A stretch of DNA of 64,000 nucleotides from Siphlonurus alternatus (GCA_949825025.1 OX463784.1:7757431-7821430); one strand, 5' to 3'; counted from the stretch's first letter, positions 12,862 to 23,848 are shown. The notes: generated from the letters alone by a model not told the origin. Numbers and translations: made by a program.

Positions 12862-13121
12862 GGATGTTTGGTCGCAGGATATTTGGTCGCAGGATGTTTG
12901 GTCGCGGTATTTTGGTCGCAAGAATGTTTGGTCGCAAGGATGTTTGGTCGCAAGGATGTTTGGTCGCAAGGATGTTTGGTCGCAGGGATGTTTGGTCGCA
13001 AGGATGTTTGTTCGCAAGGATGTTTGGTCGCAAGGACGTTTGGTCGCAAGGACGTTTGGTCGCAAGGATGTTTGGTCGTAAAAGGCCGGATGTTTGGTCG
13101 CAAGGATGTTTGGTCGCATAA
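12862..13121 (+). repeat. 17-bp tandem array, left arm
   Basis: About 15 units of GGATGTTTGGTCGCAAG with a few 14-16-bp variants at the outer end (AGGATATTTGGTCGC, CGGTATTTTGGTCGC). Because 17 is not a multiple of 3, all three frames read the same 17-residue repeat, which explains several spurious ORFs on both strands. Confidence 0.97.
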
Positions 13122-13303
13122 TAAAGTAATTTAAATTAAATTTTTTTTGCCCTTTTTTTCTTTGTGCAAGCTCATAAGGGTGCATTCTAGATTGTTTAAA
13201 CTATTTAACAATAAATTCTTTTGAATTTTTGAATTTCTTTATTGTTAAATGAATATTTTATCAAATTATTTTATTTACTTCAAAATACTTGGCTAGTTGA
13301 ACG

Positions 13304-13777
13304 TTGGGGGGCAGGGCGAGCGAAAGGCGAACAAAGTTCACTGCTTTTCAGGCTTTAATTGATTATTTGCCTATTGAGTTGGAGCCAGTTCTCAATTACT
13401 TTGAAAAACAGTTTCTTGGTAAAAGAAACCGTAGGGGGCATAGGAAAAATACTCTCTATTCCCCACATAAATGGAATCAGTATGAATCAATTTTAGATGA
13501 AGCACCGACAACAACTAATGCTTTGGAGGCGTGGCATAGAGGACTGCAGTCACATTTAAACTGTGATCATCCTAACATATGGAAACTTATTGTCATCTTG
13601 CAAAAAGAGGAAGCTCTGTGTGCTTTCAAGGTCGAGCAACTATCTGCAGGGCATCAAATGCCCCCCAAAAAAAAGACAGTTCAATCTGCTCATAGGTTGC
13701 ATGAGCTCGTAGGTAATTTCGATGAGAATGACATTATTCATTACCTTCGAGGAATTGCCCACAATTTCACCTTCTAG
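13304..13777 (+). pseudogene. MULE-type transposase C-terminal fragment
   Basis: The open frame reads about 157 residues to a stop. It contains IDYLPIELEPVLNYFEKQFL, then TTTNALEAWHRGLQSHLNC, then HPNIWKLIVILQKEEAL. This string resembles the carboxy-terminal region of Mutator-like (MULE/FLYWCH-associated) transposases common in arthropod genomes. The catalytic DDE core, zinc finger and any start codon are missing upstream, so this is a fragment. Its position midway between the inverted 17-bp arrays suggests it belongs to that element. Family assignment is from motif memory, not a search. Confidence 0.65.
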
Positions 13778-14296
13778 TATGGTCATTACTGTTTTCTCTA
13801 TCAAATAAAAACTATTTTTTATGTGAAATTTGGTATTTAGTTTATAAAAAATAATATTAATGTTATGTGAATTGTTTTTTTGTTTAATTCGAAAAAAATA
13901 CATAATTTATCTTATCGTATTATATAGTATATTATAACATAATTTTTTTTTTACATTTTTATTGATTAAATTCATTAAATTACGTTATAAGTTTCAAAGT
14001 AGATGGTACAAAGTACATAATTTTTTTCATGTTGTAAGATAGTATTTGTGATGGATTTTCTATGTCATGTAAAATAAATGAATAAATCTATACTAAATGA
14101 TTATTTACTTAAATTATTGTGTGCCTCTTTGTAGCCTATATATGATTTTGTCCGATACTAGTTTAAAATTTTTAAGTGCTATTATACAGCATAACCATTC
14201 GTGGCTTTATGATTGGTGCATTATTTGACCATACTTATCACGAAAAAAAAAGTAGCCTACACTGCCTTTCAATAATTCATATACTTAATAGTTAAA

Positions 14297-14506
14297 AATC
14301 CTTGCGACCAAACATCCTTGCGACCAAACTTCCTTGCGACCAAACATCCTTGCGACCAAACATCCCTGCGACCAAACATCCTTGCGACCAAACATCCTTG
14401 CGACCAAATATCCTTGCGACCAAACGTCCTTGCGACCAAACATCCTTGCGACCAAAATTCCGCGACCAAACATCCTGCGACCAAACATCCTGCGACCAAA
14501 CATCCT
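14297..14506 (-). repeat. 17-bp tandem array, right arm
   Basis: About 12 units of TTGCGACCAAACATCC, inverted relative to the left arm. The outermost three units are shortened in the same way as in the left arm (TGCGACCAAACATCC without the extra bases). The shared pattern of short outer units argues for one common terminal structure. Confidence 0.97.
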
Positions 14507-15055
14507 AGACCCCAACCAAACTACGCAGCGACAATGAACACATTATATTGTGTAAGAGTTTCGCAGCATTGTTGGTCATATCTTACCGGGAAAATATTTT
14601 GCACGCATTTGTTATTCATAACAAGAGGTCTAGTTTTTATTAAGTTTAAAAAAAAAGGAATTTTTATCTTATATTATTTTTTAAGAAAAAATGCATTCTA
14701 TTTTAGTATTTTTACTTTAAGTGTGATATGATATTCTATATAAAGATAAGTTTAATTTAAGTAACAGCGTCTTTTACCCTGATTTTAAGGATGTTCGAGG
14801 GCTATAAAAACATGATTGAAAAATTATATAGAAGTTGAGACAGAGATTTTACAATTGGTAACTAAACTCTTTGGTTGAGATTATTAAAAAATAATAACTT
14901 AATAAATAATCATTTGTAACATATATGAACAGCACGATCAAAATTTACTTTTGTCTCACTTGCTTAGAGCTGCAGCTCCAATTAGACAAGAAGATTTTGG
15001 GGGAAGTAAGAAGAGCACCCAGTTAAGCTTCACCTAGCTTCCATAGACTGCTTAA

Positions 15056-17149
15056 CCCATTAGGGACTGAATTAATTTTTTGTTTCAAATTTTTGTTTTT
15101 TTATGATAAACTGAAAGTATAAGGTCTATAAACAACAAAAATCACAATTTTAATTTTTTTGAAAATTAATTGCAGTTTTAATTGGCAATTTAAGTGCGAT
15201 GCTATATGGCATCGCTAGGACACTATGTTGTCAATTTGTACTTTCTGCTGTTTTGAGACTTACTTCTCTTTCAGTGCTTCAATGTTTTTATTTTTGGGTC
15301 TCTATCATATAGGCCATTCTGTTTCATGCCCCCCAAAAATTTAGAGGGTCCCAAGTGGGCCCTAATGGTAAGAGGCCCACTACAGCATCAGTAATAAAAA
15401 TATAGCACAATGATAAAAATGACACTGACCATTCTTATCAGTTCCTGGAAGTGAAATACGTTGTAGTATATAATTTTCTAAGTATTTGAAAGGACCTGAA
15501 CAAGGCCCAAATAATGGTCCCTAGGGTCCCAGAGCATCATTTAGATTCCTGTCATTTCCATTTTTTGTATTTGAAAAACAAAAAGACTTGTTAGAACTAG
15601 TATTACAATTACAAGGTACTCCTAGCAAAATGGGGTATGTGAGGGACCTCAACTTGGGCTCCGGGCCCCATGAGGCTCTAGCCCCTGTTTTGCTCAAATT
15701 TGTTGTTTTTTGGCATCTTCTATTTTCTAATATGTGTGCCATGGCGTGTTTATTTTATAAATTTACACCTTATATGTTCAGCGTGACCTAATGCTTTGAC
15801 AATAATTATAGTTTTCGTTATATCACAGAAGTCAAGCTACGCCAAGCGTAGTTTGTACTTGGTTGGTGACCGTTTCATATAACAATTACACTCATGAGGT
15901 AAATTTATCTTGGTTTCCACACAGTGCAATGATGCACTTCTGTGTGGTTCCCAATTTTCGTTTTGGTTCATTGATAAAAAGTAGAGGTGTCCGTCCTGAC
16001 TGAAGTTTTTCACAGTTACCTCGGTCTCACCTCAGCAAATTCTGGTACACGTAACAGGCCATGGCCACCATCCTTTTCGTACCTTATCTCTACCCATAAC
16101 CCCGCCACGAGCTTTTAAAAAAAAATCAAGCTACAAATAATAAGTATTATTTCAGTTTTCCATATTTTACATGAGACAAAAAGTGCTAGCTTCGGGGTAC
16201 AGGCAGCTTACACGTTATGTCAATGTCGATTGCATTAGAAAATAGAAGATGCCAAAGAACAACAAAGTCGAACAAGACAGGGGCTAGGGTCTCATAAGCC
16301 TCGGGGCCCAAATTGAGGTCTCTCACGTACCCCATTTTGCTAGGATGTACCTTGTAATACTAGTTAGAACAATCCATTTTTATTTTCAAATACAAAAAAA
16401 CAAAAAGGACAGGAAGCTAAATTTTTCTCTGGGACACTTGGGGCTCCTATTTGGGCCTGTTTCACGTCCCTTGGTGTACTTTGAAATTTTATGCTACGAG
16501 TACAACGTATTCTCTGCTTTCTGGTAACTGGAAAGGATAACCAGTGCCGTTTTTATCACTGTACTATATTTTTATTACTGATACTGTAGAGGGTCCCTTA
16601 CATGTGGGACCCACTTGGGACCCTCTTAATTTTTGTTTTGATATGAAATCAAAGAGCCCATATAATAGAGACTCGAAAAAAAATATTTACACACTGAAAG
16701 AAAATGTAAGTGTCAAAACCGCGAAAAAGCAAAAACTGACTACATTATGTCCTAGCGATGCCGTACAGCATCACCTTTACTTTACATGAAATTTCACCAA
16801 GAAGATTTATTTTGAAAAAAAAATTAATTTTGCATTTTGAAGCATTGTATGTAGGGAGCATTTTAATGTATGATTGAAAATTTTAGCATTACTTCTAAAA
16901 AAGTTATAAAGATATATTCAAAATAACTTTTTGCTGAAGTCGTACAAATTATGTACCCTAACTTTGCTTTACCCTGTGAGGGTCAAAAAAATTTTTTTTC
17001 AGCAAAATTAACATTTCACTACCTCTATAGTGTCAATGCAAATCATCATTGACTATTTTTATCAATTTTACATTGTAACTTAATTTTGATTAAATTTTTT
17101 GGTAAGGAATGTTTAGTGATGCTAAAATGCATCGCTAGTACATAATGGG
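15056..17149. mobile_element. Giant foldback element, 2.1 kb, TTAA-flanked
   Basis: The ends are CCCATTAGGGACT and its diverged complement ending CATAATGGG, with TTAA immediately outside both. The arms are about 700-900 bp and imperfect. Blocks such as AGAGGGTCCCAAGTGGGCCC, GAGGCTCTAGCCCCTGTTT and GGCATCTTCTATTTTCTAAT recur inverted. GCATCGCTAG motifs punctuate both arms. No transposase was seen. The loop (about 15.76-16.2 kb) contains a 5S-derived SINE. Confidence 0.85.
15792..16125 (+). mobile_element. 5S rRNA-derived SINE (SINE3-like)
   Basis: The head matches the 3' two-thirds of metazoan 5S rRNA: GTTTTCGTTATATCACAGAA, GTCAAGCTACGCC, then GTACTTGGTTGGTGACCG, which is the box C internal promoter with one base missing. 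A conserved central SINE domain follows at about 15991-16045 (TTTTTCACAGTTACCTCGG, CAGCAAATTCTGGTAC), and it ends in an A-run at 16117-16125. The 5' third of the 5S gene is degraded. This differs from the tRNA-headed SINE at 30.74 kb, but the two share the central domain. Confidence 0.8.
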
Positions 17150-17200
17150 TTAAGTAAGTCCACAAACGAAGCAGGAGTAAAATTCGTGCCCCCCATCCCC

Positions 17201-17876
17201 CCAAAAAAAGTACAGAATGGTGAGAAAAATTTTATAAAAAAACAAAAAAAAAATTGCATACCATTCAGGACCTGAGTGATCTCTTAAACTGTGCTTTTTG
17301 GGAAATTGTCTATGCTATGGGAAAGATATTGAAAAATGGGGGCTTTGTGATAATAATTAATATACTTTTCTAAATATACATTGCACTAAATTTTGATTCA
17401 TATATTGACTACTTTTGTTAATTAATGTTGTAATACGATGTTGAATAATCTAGCGATGATTCTCTCAGCTCGATATTGTGGCCTCTCTGGTTACAAGGAA
17501 TGACAAACGAGGACATTAAGTGAAGTGTGAGGAGAGCCGGTCTGTAAATCCCGAAGCAGCTTGGCCTGATATATATAGTTGTGACAACTTCAGATCCATC
17601 CCGAGTTAATATGGGTCAACGATAACCATGCATATATGAAATCAATTTGCTTGGAATAGATAAAAGGGGGACTTTTGATGTATTTTTTTTTTATATTTAT
17701 TTACTCCTCTGTATATTGTACCGATTTACAAGTTATAGTGTGTCGCCCAAAGTTGAATTCAGACAACGTTAAAAAAAAAAGTGTCCAAATTTAGTTTCGG
17801 TTTTTGCATTTTGACCGAAATTTGAAGTGTATTTCTGGTTTTTGAAGTAAAGTAATTTATTATAGTGATTAAGAAG
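17201..17876. other. Non-coding stretch
   Basis: There is no gene-like frame. A block at about 17480-17620 has more balanced composition (GAGAGCCGGTCTGTAAATCC) and could be an unrecognised repeat or untranslated exon; nothing supports a choice. Confidence 0.4.
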
Positions 17877-18014
17877 GGGCATTCACAAAGCCTTAAGGCC
17901 ACATTTAAGGCTCAATAATTTAAGACCAGAAATTTTGGGTCTAAAAACACGTCTAAAATCAAGCTTTAAATTATCGAGCCTTAAATGTGGCCTTAAGACT
18001 TTGTGAATGCCCCT
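17877..18014. mobile_element. Hairpin MITE family G, copy 2
   Basis: The arms GGGGCATTCACAAAGCC, TTAAGGCCACATTTAAGG and CTCGATAATTTAA face their complements. It is about 85 percent like the copy at 9095 by eye. Confidence 0.9.
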
Positions 18015-19180
18015 TATAATGTTTTAAATGTTCTCCAAAAATCTGCATGATGATCGGAGCTCAAATTATTTCAAACATAATCTCAGCATATTTTTATACA
18101 TATAATTTACGCTTATATTGATTTTTTTTTAATTTACGAAAACAAATGTCACAAAACAACAAAAATATTAAATTAAAAATTTCTATAAAGATAACTACAT
18201 TATATATTAATTTTCTACTTTTTTCATTAGAAACTAGTAAGTAAAATAAATGCACTTAAAACGCATCCTCTTTGCAAAGTCTATTTTTATTTAATTATCA
18301 ATATATTTGCCAAATTGCTATTCCTCGTTCCTCCGTCTTCCCTTTCACCTCTCTGATCAATATTCCATCCACTTCACCGTTGTGAGAGCAGGCCACGAGT
18401 TTGAGGCTTGTAAAGATCACCAAGACGCTGTTACATGTGTCGCTCGATCGGGACTTATATCAGTTTTTGCATTTTTTGGCAATTTTTAGCTGCGTGTTTC
18501 ATATATTAATTACTAATATTATTACAAGACTGTATACCTTCATTATTCTCTTTGGGAATGTGACGATATTGCATATTAATTAAGTATATTTTATGATAAG
18601 TGCATGCAATTAATTAATTATGGAGAAGTAAGTAATTTAAGAATCAATAAAGTCCATTAAATTAATTAAATCCTATTAATCTTTAATATATTTTTATTAT
18701 TTTGATGTGTTTAATCGTTAATATTATATAAAGTATAATAAAATACACTTCAGATTCAGATATTATTATATGTCACGTGAAAATATGATAAAAGTTTATT
18801 AAAAATCAAACGTTCTTGTATTTTATTTTAATAAAAGTAAAATATGAGAAACTGATGACAATGTTTCATTATTTAACTTTTACTAAAATAATTTTTTTCC
18901 TGCTAAATTTTAATTATTTTTTTCCCACTTCATCTCTTAGAGTGCTGTATTTCAGATCAATTTTATTTTTTATACAGGTACACGCATAGCAAGTGATAAA
19001 AGAGTGAGAGGGTGATTTGTACAGCACTCTCTGCCATGTCTTATATATTTTGATTATACAATATAAAGGCTGCGTAACCTTCACATTCTCTGCTATATTG
19101 GACTTTATCTTGCAGTGCTATACAGCCAGAAAAAAAAAATCGGTAGTGAAAAAGTTAGTGGAATAAAGGTGGAACAGTCC
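18015..19180. other. AT-rich non-coding stretch
   Basis: No supportable gene. A short frame at 18390-18460 reads HEFEACKDHQDAVTCVA, loosely like a WD-repeat strand, but no usable donor follows it. Confidence 0.45.
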
Positions 19181-19190
19181 ATGTATTTTC

Positions 19191-19246
19191 CACTATAATA
19201 GCAGAATATGCTGTAGTAAGCTTACATTGTAAATCAAATAAAAAAT
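19191..19246 (+). mobile_element. SINE 3' tail fragment
   Basis: AGCAGAATATGCTGTAGTAA followed by GCTTACATTGTAA and an A-rich AATAAAA run matches the 3' end of the SINE at 30741-31146. Only the last 50 bases or so survive. Confidence 0.7.
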
Positions 19247-19949
19247 TTGTGTCGCGAACGATTCGAGGAGGGGAGGGGGTAAAAATGCTATCTCTCTCCC
19301 CCCCCTCTTGTCTTCGTTACAATTATAAATACCAATAATATTTTCAATAAATTTTGAATAATTGAAAATAATACCCAATAAAATTGAAAGATCAAACGGA
19401 CAAACTTCATAAATTTTTTTATTACATTTTTGGATCTTGTCAAATTTGTTTTGAACCCTCTAAAAATCTCAAAATGGAGAGGAATAATAATATCAAATTG
19501 TGACGTCATAATCATACAAAGTCTTTCCCTATGTGCTTGCGTATTATTTTTGTTTGTAATAAAAATATTTAATATGACGTTTACAGCGTTGTGTAGATCA
19601 ATTTTAAGGGTGTTAGAGGGTTAAAAAATCTGAAAAAATATTGACAATATAACATAATTCGAGGTCCTCTATCCAAATATACAATAAATTTTTTCATGAA
19701 GGTTGTCCATTCTTGTCGTATTAATTTTCTTCGATAAAAAGTTTTTATTTTTAAATAACTCGGTATTGATTTATCTGTGACATGTAACCGCACCCTCCCT
19801 CTCTGCGAAGCAAACATCTTATACTTTGAATTGAAGGGTTATCGACGAACCGAAGCCTTTGTATAGTCGGCATTGACTTAACCCTTGTTATTTTAGTCAG
19901 GAATGCAGATTTTCACTTCTCAAAGGGTTGAAATGCATATTGACAATTT

Positions 19950-20005
19950 TATAGCTCCAATGAAAAATTCACCCCTATAGGGGTGAATTTTTCATTGGAG
20001 CTATA
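19950..20005. repeat. 56-bp perfect palindrome without loop
   Basis: The left arm TATAGCTCCAATGAAAAATT continues with CACCCCTA and is followed immediately by its exact complement; the centre is at 19977/19978. It sits at the edge of a (TA)n tract, so it may be the tip of a larger cruciform-prone locus. Confidence 0.97.
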
Positions 20006-20102
20006 TAATATATTATATAATATATTATAATATATTATATAATATATATATAATATATAATATATATAATATATAATATATATATATATATAATATATTA
20101 TA
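20006..20102. repeat. (TA)n tract
   Basis: About 95 bp of TA-dominated sequence broken by AAT steps, directly after the perfect palindrome. Confidence 0.95.
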
Positions 20103-20952
20103 AAAAGAATTTTTATCGTCTTCTATACAGTTACTTTATTATCGGATATTTATTACACCAAAGTAAAAATGTGATTCGTTTTTTTTTATTTTTGCTATTT
20201 TGTATGAGTTTTTAATTTAAAGTAAGCAAGATTTTCCCCCCTACCCTCCTCCACACATTTTTTTAAAAACAATTTTTTTGAAAAGTTAATTTTTAAAGAG
20301 AAATTATTATTAAAAATAAAATAATTTTACTAAACATCAAATATTGAGATATTGGGGTTGAGGAAAGTATACGCGCTAAATATATATATATAATATATTA
20401 TATATATTTTTTTATAAAAAAATATACACAAGTTGAAAAGTATTTCTTTTATAGACGCAAAACCACATAAATTACGAAATAAAGATACAATTACAAATTA
20501 GCAGAAAATAAATAAATAAAGTAAGTTTAAAAAGTAATAAAATGAATAGAATCTTAAATTATAATACTTATAATGACAAAGTAGATGTATATTAATTAAG
20601 TGTCGATTATAAGCTTTTTATTTCGGCTTACGACTTGTAATACGTCGTTCTGATTGGTTATTCATTGGGCCGATACCAACCCCACTTTCTATACCTTGGC
20701 TGTGCCAGGGTTAAAAAGTTAGGACTTATAGTCGCTACTTGTGAATTGGGCGCAAAACAAAAGCTCGATCATATTTACACTTCAATACTGTATTTCGTCA
20801 TCTAAAAAATAGCTTTATCTTTAACTTTACAAATATTAACTTATTTTGCAGGATTCCCATCACCTTATAATTTCATTTGATACACAGATCCTGATGCTAC
20901 GTGTGATAATTTATAATACATTATACTGATGCCAAGGTGTGGAATGTTACAG

Positions 20953-22142
20953 AGGTTCGTAACCACGGCGTGAGTTACTTCGGGTTCTCGAAGGACGAGA
21001 AGCAGCGGCGCGCGCAGCAAGAGACCCTGGCGAAGGTCCGCGTAGAGACCAAGAAGAGACAGGTGCAGGCCCTCGACGCCAAGAAGCGAAGGGAGCAGCA
21101 GCTCAGGGCGCGGCTCAGGGCGGCCGCTAACAGAAAGAGAGAACGACAGGGTCTGCCACCTTTACCTGAGTCAGGTACGTGGAATTTGGAATTTTGGGAA
21201 GGGGGACATTTTTAAATAAAATTTTGAAATTCAAATATAACGTTTTGAGCTATAAAGCCCCGAGTTAAAATGAATTTAACCTTTTATTCGCTATTATAAA
21301 GCTCTCTTCGTCTAATTTCCTCCTATTTTGCATCATTTTTGAGGAAAAGAGAGGGAATTTACGTATTTTTTCCTCTTCTTGAGCATAAAATGTTAAGATC
21401 TATTGTCTTCATTTTATCCTCACTTTGAGCGAAGAAGAAATAAGATGTGTTTTAGAGGTAAAAAGATTAGGTTTAGACGTGTCAATGATGAGTTGAAGAC
21501 GTAATTTATCAACTAAGGGGAACTTTTGAATTTTAAAACCACAATTTTGCTTTTTTTTTTTTTAACTAAATGATGATTAAACTCATGTTTTTTTAAACCT
21601 TATGTACATTCTGTACCTTGAAAACCTGATAGATTGGGTAGGCCTTTATTATTGTGCTACCTTGACGAATGTAGCTGCAGTCAATGTGATGCCAGAGACC
21701 CTACAGAGACCTCCAAGTCGTATGGCCAGGAATTTGAACAACCTGGGCTGAGTTTCGCTGCTTCTGAGAGTGGCGGCGCCACTGAATCGCAGTGGCACGG
21801 TTGAAATTGCCCGCGCAGCCAGCAAGAACCGGGCCGTGCCGAACATTTAGTAGCGCTGCCACTCTCAGAAACAGCGAAACTCTGATCAAATCCCTGGCCA
21901 TACGACTTGGAGGTCTCTGATGCGATGCTCAACATTCACCGTTCTGACGTTCCACAGACGGCGAGGCGGAGCGCGGGGGGGCTTCTGACGAGGAGGCGGA
22001 GGTGGAACGTCTGCTGTTGGGGGGCCGAGCGAGGGAGCCGCCACCACCTCCTGAGCCGGAGCCGATGACCAGGGAGGAACCGACCTTGCCAGCCGTGCCG
22101 CGACCCTGGGACCTGGACAAGGAGAAGCCAGGTGCGTGGTGT

Positions 22143-22181
<39 letters not shown>

Positions 22182-23848
22182 TTCATTTATTTATTATTTT
22201 TTATTTCATTTTTCCTTATTCAATCTTTCTCTTTCTTTGAGGCTACAAGATAGACAAAAGTGGTGGTTTAAGAAAAAGACATGATCAGTATAGAATTATA
22301 ATATCTTGATTAAATATTATATTTACTTTTCATGGAACAAAGGAGACAAAAATTCCAACATTCCTCCAACTATACTGTATGACTATGTGATATTCTTATC
22401 AGAGTCTGTGTACATTTTTCCACCAATTTTTTTCCCACACGTTATAGAAAACGAGTGCCCATCTAACTTGACTTCTGTTTTCAGTCCTGACGCAGGAAGA
22501 ATGGAACGAGCAACAACGAGCCATGCGCCACTCGGAATTTGCCCCTCCTTCCACCTCCCTGCAAGGTTTCCACGCTGGCGGAAAGTTTCTGCTGGACACG
22601 ACTCCGCGGAAGAAGAAGCAGCCGGAGCCAGTCAAGAAGCAGGATGACCAAGCGCCTCTGACGATCCCTCGTAAAAGCAAACCGAAACCAATCTACAAGT
22701 CTGACTCTAGCGACGACGAAATGATTGGTCCTCTACCTCCGACTCTCGACAATATTGTGTCGTTCCCCACAAAAAAGAAAGACAAATTTACATCTAAATT
22801 TTCTGATAATATTTTTATAGTTTCTGATACTAAAACTCGGAAACCTAAATCAAAGTCTGCTAAAAATAAAGTAGTAGAAAGTGTTTCAAATATTCAGATT
22901 CCAGATATGTCAATGCCCCCTCCCGATTATTCCGTTCCTCCTCCTGGGTTTTCAATTCCTCCTCCATTCATCCCAAATCCACCATCAACATCAACGGTAC
23001 CGATTCCATCAGCAACGCCACAAAATACGTTCAATCCAATGCAAACTCCTTCTCAAAATATACCAATACCCCAACAAGCTATGCAATTACCCCCTTTTTC
23101 AATGCAAATGCCTCCTCAAGTACCCCCTCCTTCAATGCACAAACTTCCTTTCTCCATGAAAATCTCTCCTCTACATTCTTCCTCTATTCCTCTACCTGTA
23201 CCTCCCCCTACACAAAATTGGGATATCCCAACCCCAGTCCCCGCACCAAATGCTTGGAAAAGTAGTTTTAATCCAGTAGGTCCTATGAGACAATCTAAAC
23301 CTAAACGTAAATGGTCTGATAAACCACCAGAAACTGAAACAAAATTGTCCGATATACCCCCAGAATCTAATACAAAATTGTCTGATATACCTCCTCAAAA
23401 ACTGGGGCCTATTTTGCATGAGAGTACCCAAGATACCCATAAACATAAATGGTCAGATGTACCTCCTGAAAAGGTACAGAAACCTCATTGGTCCGAAGAT
23501 ACCCAAGAATTCCAAGATACCCATAGACTCAAACATACTTGGTCTGATGATATTCAGGATATACACAGACTCAAAGCTAATTGGTTGAATGAGCCCGCTG
23601 AGGCCCAACCTGATTGGTCGGACGAACCCTCTGAAGATGCTCGGAGAGGTAAAGGGGTAGAGATTGCACCTCCAACCACCATGGAGTACCACATTGGATC
23701 ACGAAGGAACGTAAATAAGTCGGGACCTGCGATACCTCCCAAGAAAGCAGTAGAGAGTGCAATCGCTGCGGGACTTTCATTCTTGAGGAAAAAAGCAGAG
23801 AAAAAAGATCAAAATAAAACCAAACTAGGAATGTTTGATGTGATTTAA
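20953..23848 (+). CDS. CCDC174: CCDC174-like protein, last three coding exons
   Basis: CCDC174 is a nuclear coiled-coil protein linked to RNA processing and exon-junction factors. Three exons are supported: 20953-21174, 21958-22131 and 22485-23848, with donors GTACGT and GTGCGT and acceptors ending CAG. All join in phase 1. Exon 1 reads EVRNHGVSYFGFSKDE and then a highly charged helix (KRREQQLRARLRAAANRKRE), the coiled-coil region. Exon 2 is acidic and proline-rich and ends RPWDLDKEKP. Exon 3 opens VLTQEEWNEQQRA and HSEFAPPS; these landmarks occur in the same order in the vertebrate protein. The last exon (454 codons plus stop) is far longer than the vertebrate tail. It is rich in Pro and Met, with degenerate KWSDVPPE-like repeats, and ends GLSFLRKKAEKK before GMFDVI. 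The amino-terminal 200 or so residues are not visible in the window; they must lie upstream in unseen exons or be missing. The first acceptor has a poor pyrimidine tract, so its exact edge is uncertain. Confidence 0.82.
21259..21522 (+). repeat. Dispersed repeat family H, copy 2, in CCDC174 intron
   Basis: Homologous to 8648-8923 along its whole length (CCGAGTTAAAATGAATTT, GAGCATAAAATG, AAGATGTGTTTTAGAGG). It lacks the long A-run of the other copy. Confidence 0.8.
21693..21919. mobile_element. MITE with 9-bp duplication next to exon
   Basis: The arms CAGAGACC and then CTCCAAGTCGTATGGCCAGG face their complements; inner arms GAGTTTCGCTG and TTCTGAGAGTGGC also pair. The flanks ATGTGATGC and ATGCGATGC form a 9-bp direct repeat with one mismatch, as in Mutator-type elements. 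It ends only 38 bp before the CCDC174 exon that starts at 21958. Confidence 0.8.
22142..22200. repeat. (TTTA)n microsatellite in CCDC174 intron
   Basis: About 55 bp of TTTA units starting ten bases after the splice donor at 22132. Confidence 0.95.

Larger units (their letters stand above)
12862..14506. mobile_element. Mutator-like relic with tandem-repeat inverted arms
   Basis: Two arrays of the same 17-bp unit (AAGGATGTTTGGTCGCA) face each other: 12862-13121 on the left and the reverse complement at 14297-14506 on the right. They enclose about 1.2 kb that includes a transposase fragment. The overall design is a transposon whose terminal inverted repeats are satellites. No convincing target duplication was found outside the arms. 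That could mean the true ends lie a little further out, or that the copy is old. Confidence 0.75.
14940..17200 (-). mobile_element. Dispersed repeat split by the giant foldback
   Basis: The flanks read CTTCCATAGACTGC before 15052 and GTCCACAAACGAAGCAGG after 17154. Joined, they match the reverse complement of the element at 4811-5087 (CTCCATAGACTATAACGCC, then CAAACAAAGCAGGTGTAAAA). The giant foldback therefore landed inside another copy of that family. Outer limits are approximate. Confidence 0.6.

Noticed and set aside
12788..13185. Several overlapping ORFs with DQTSLRPNILATKH- or GRKDVWSQGCL-like repeats on both strands
   Set aside because: They are translations of the 17-bp tandem array. 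A 17-bp unit reads as the same 17-residue repeat in every frame, so the frames stay open without selection.
12862..14506. Resemblance of the 17-bp arrays to a CRISPR array
   Set aside because: Units are directly adjacent without variable spacers, arrays are inverted copies around a transposase, and the genome is eukaryotic.
14269..14731. ORFs over the right-hand array
   Set aside because: Same reason; no start context, splice signals or non-repeat domain.
18307..18489. Short frame with HEFEACKDHQDAVTCVA, loosely WD-repeat-like
   Set aside because: Too short, no matching second repeat, and no GT donor at a sensible place; probably chance or a very old remnant.
22002..22253. 83-residue frame across the CCDC174 middle exon
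   Set aside because: It shares the exon's frame but runs on into the (TTTA)n intron; only 21958-22131 is coding.
23192..23780. Antisense frames within the CCDC174 last exon
   Set aside because: Shadows of the proline-rich repeat coding on the opposite strand.
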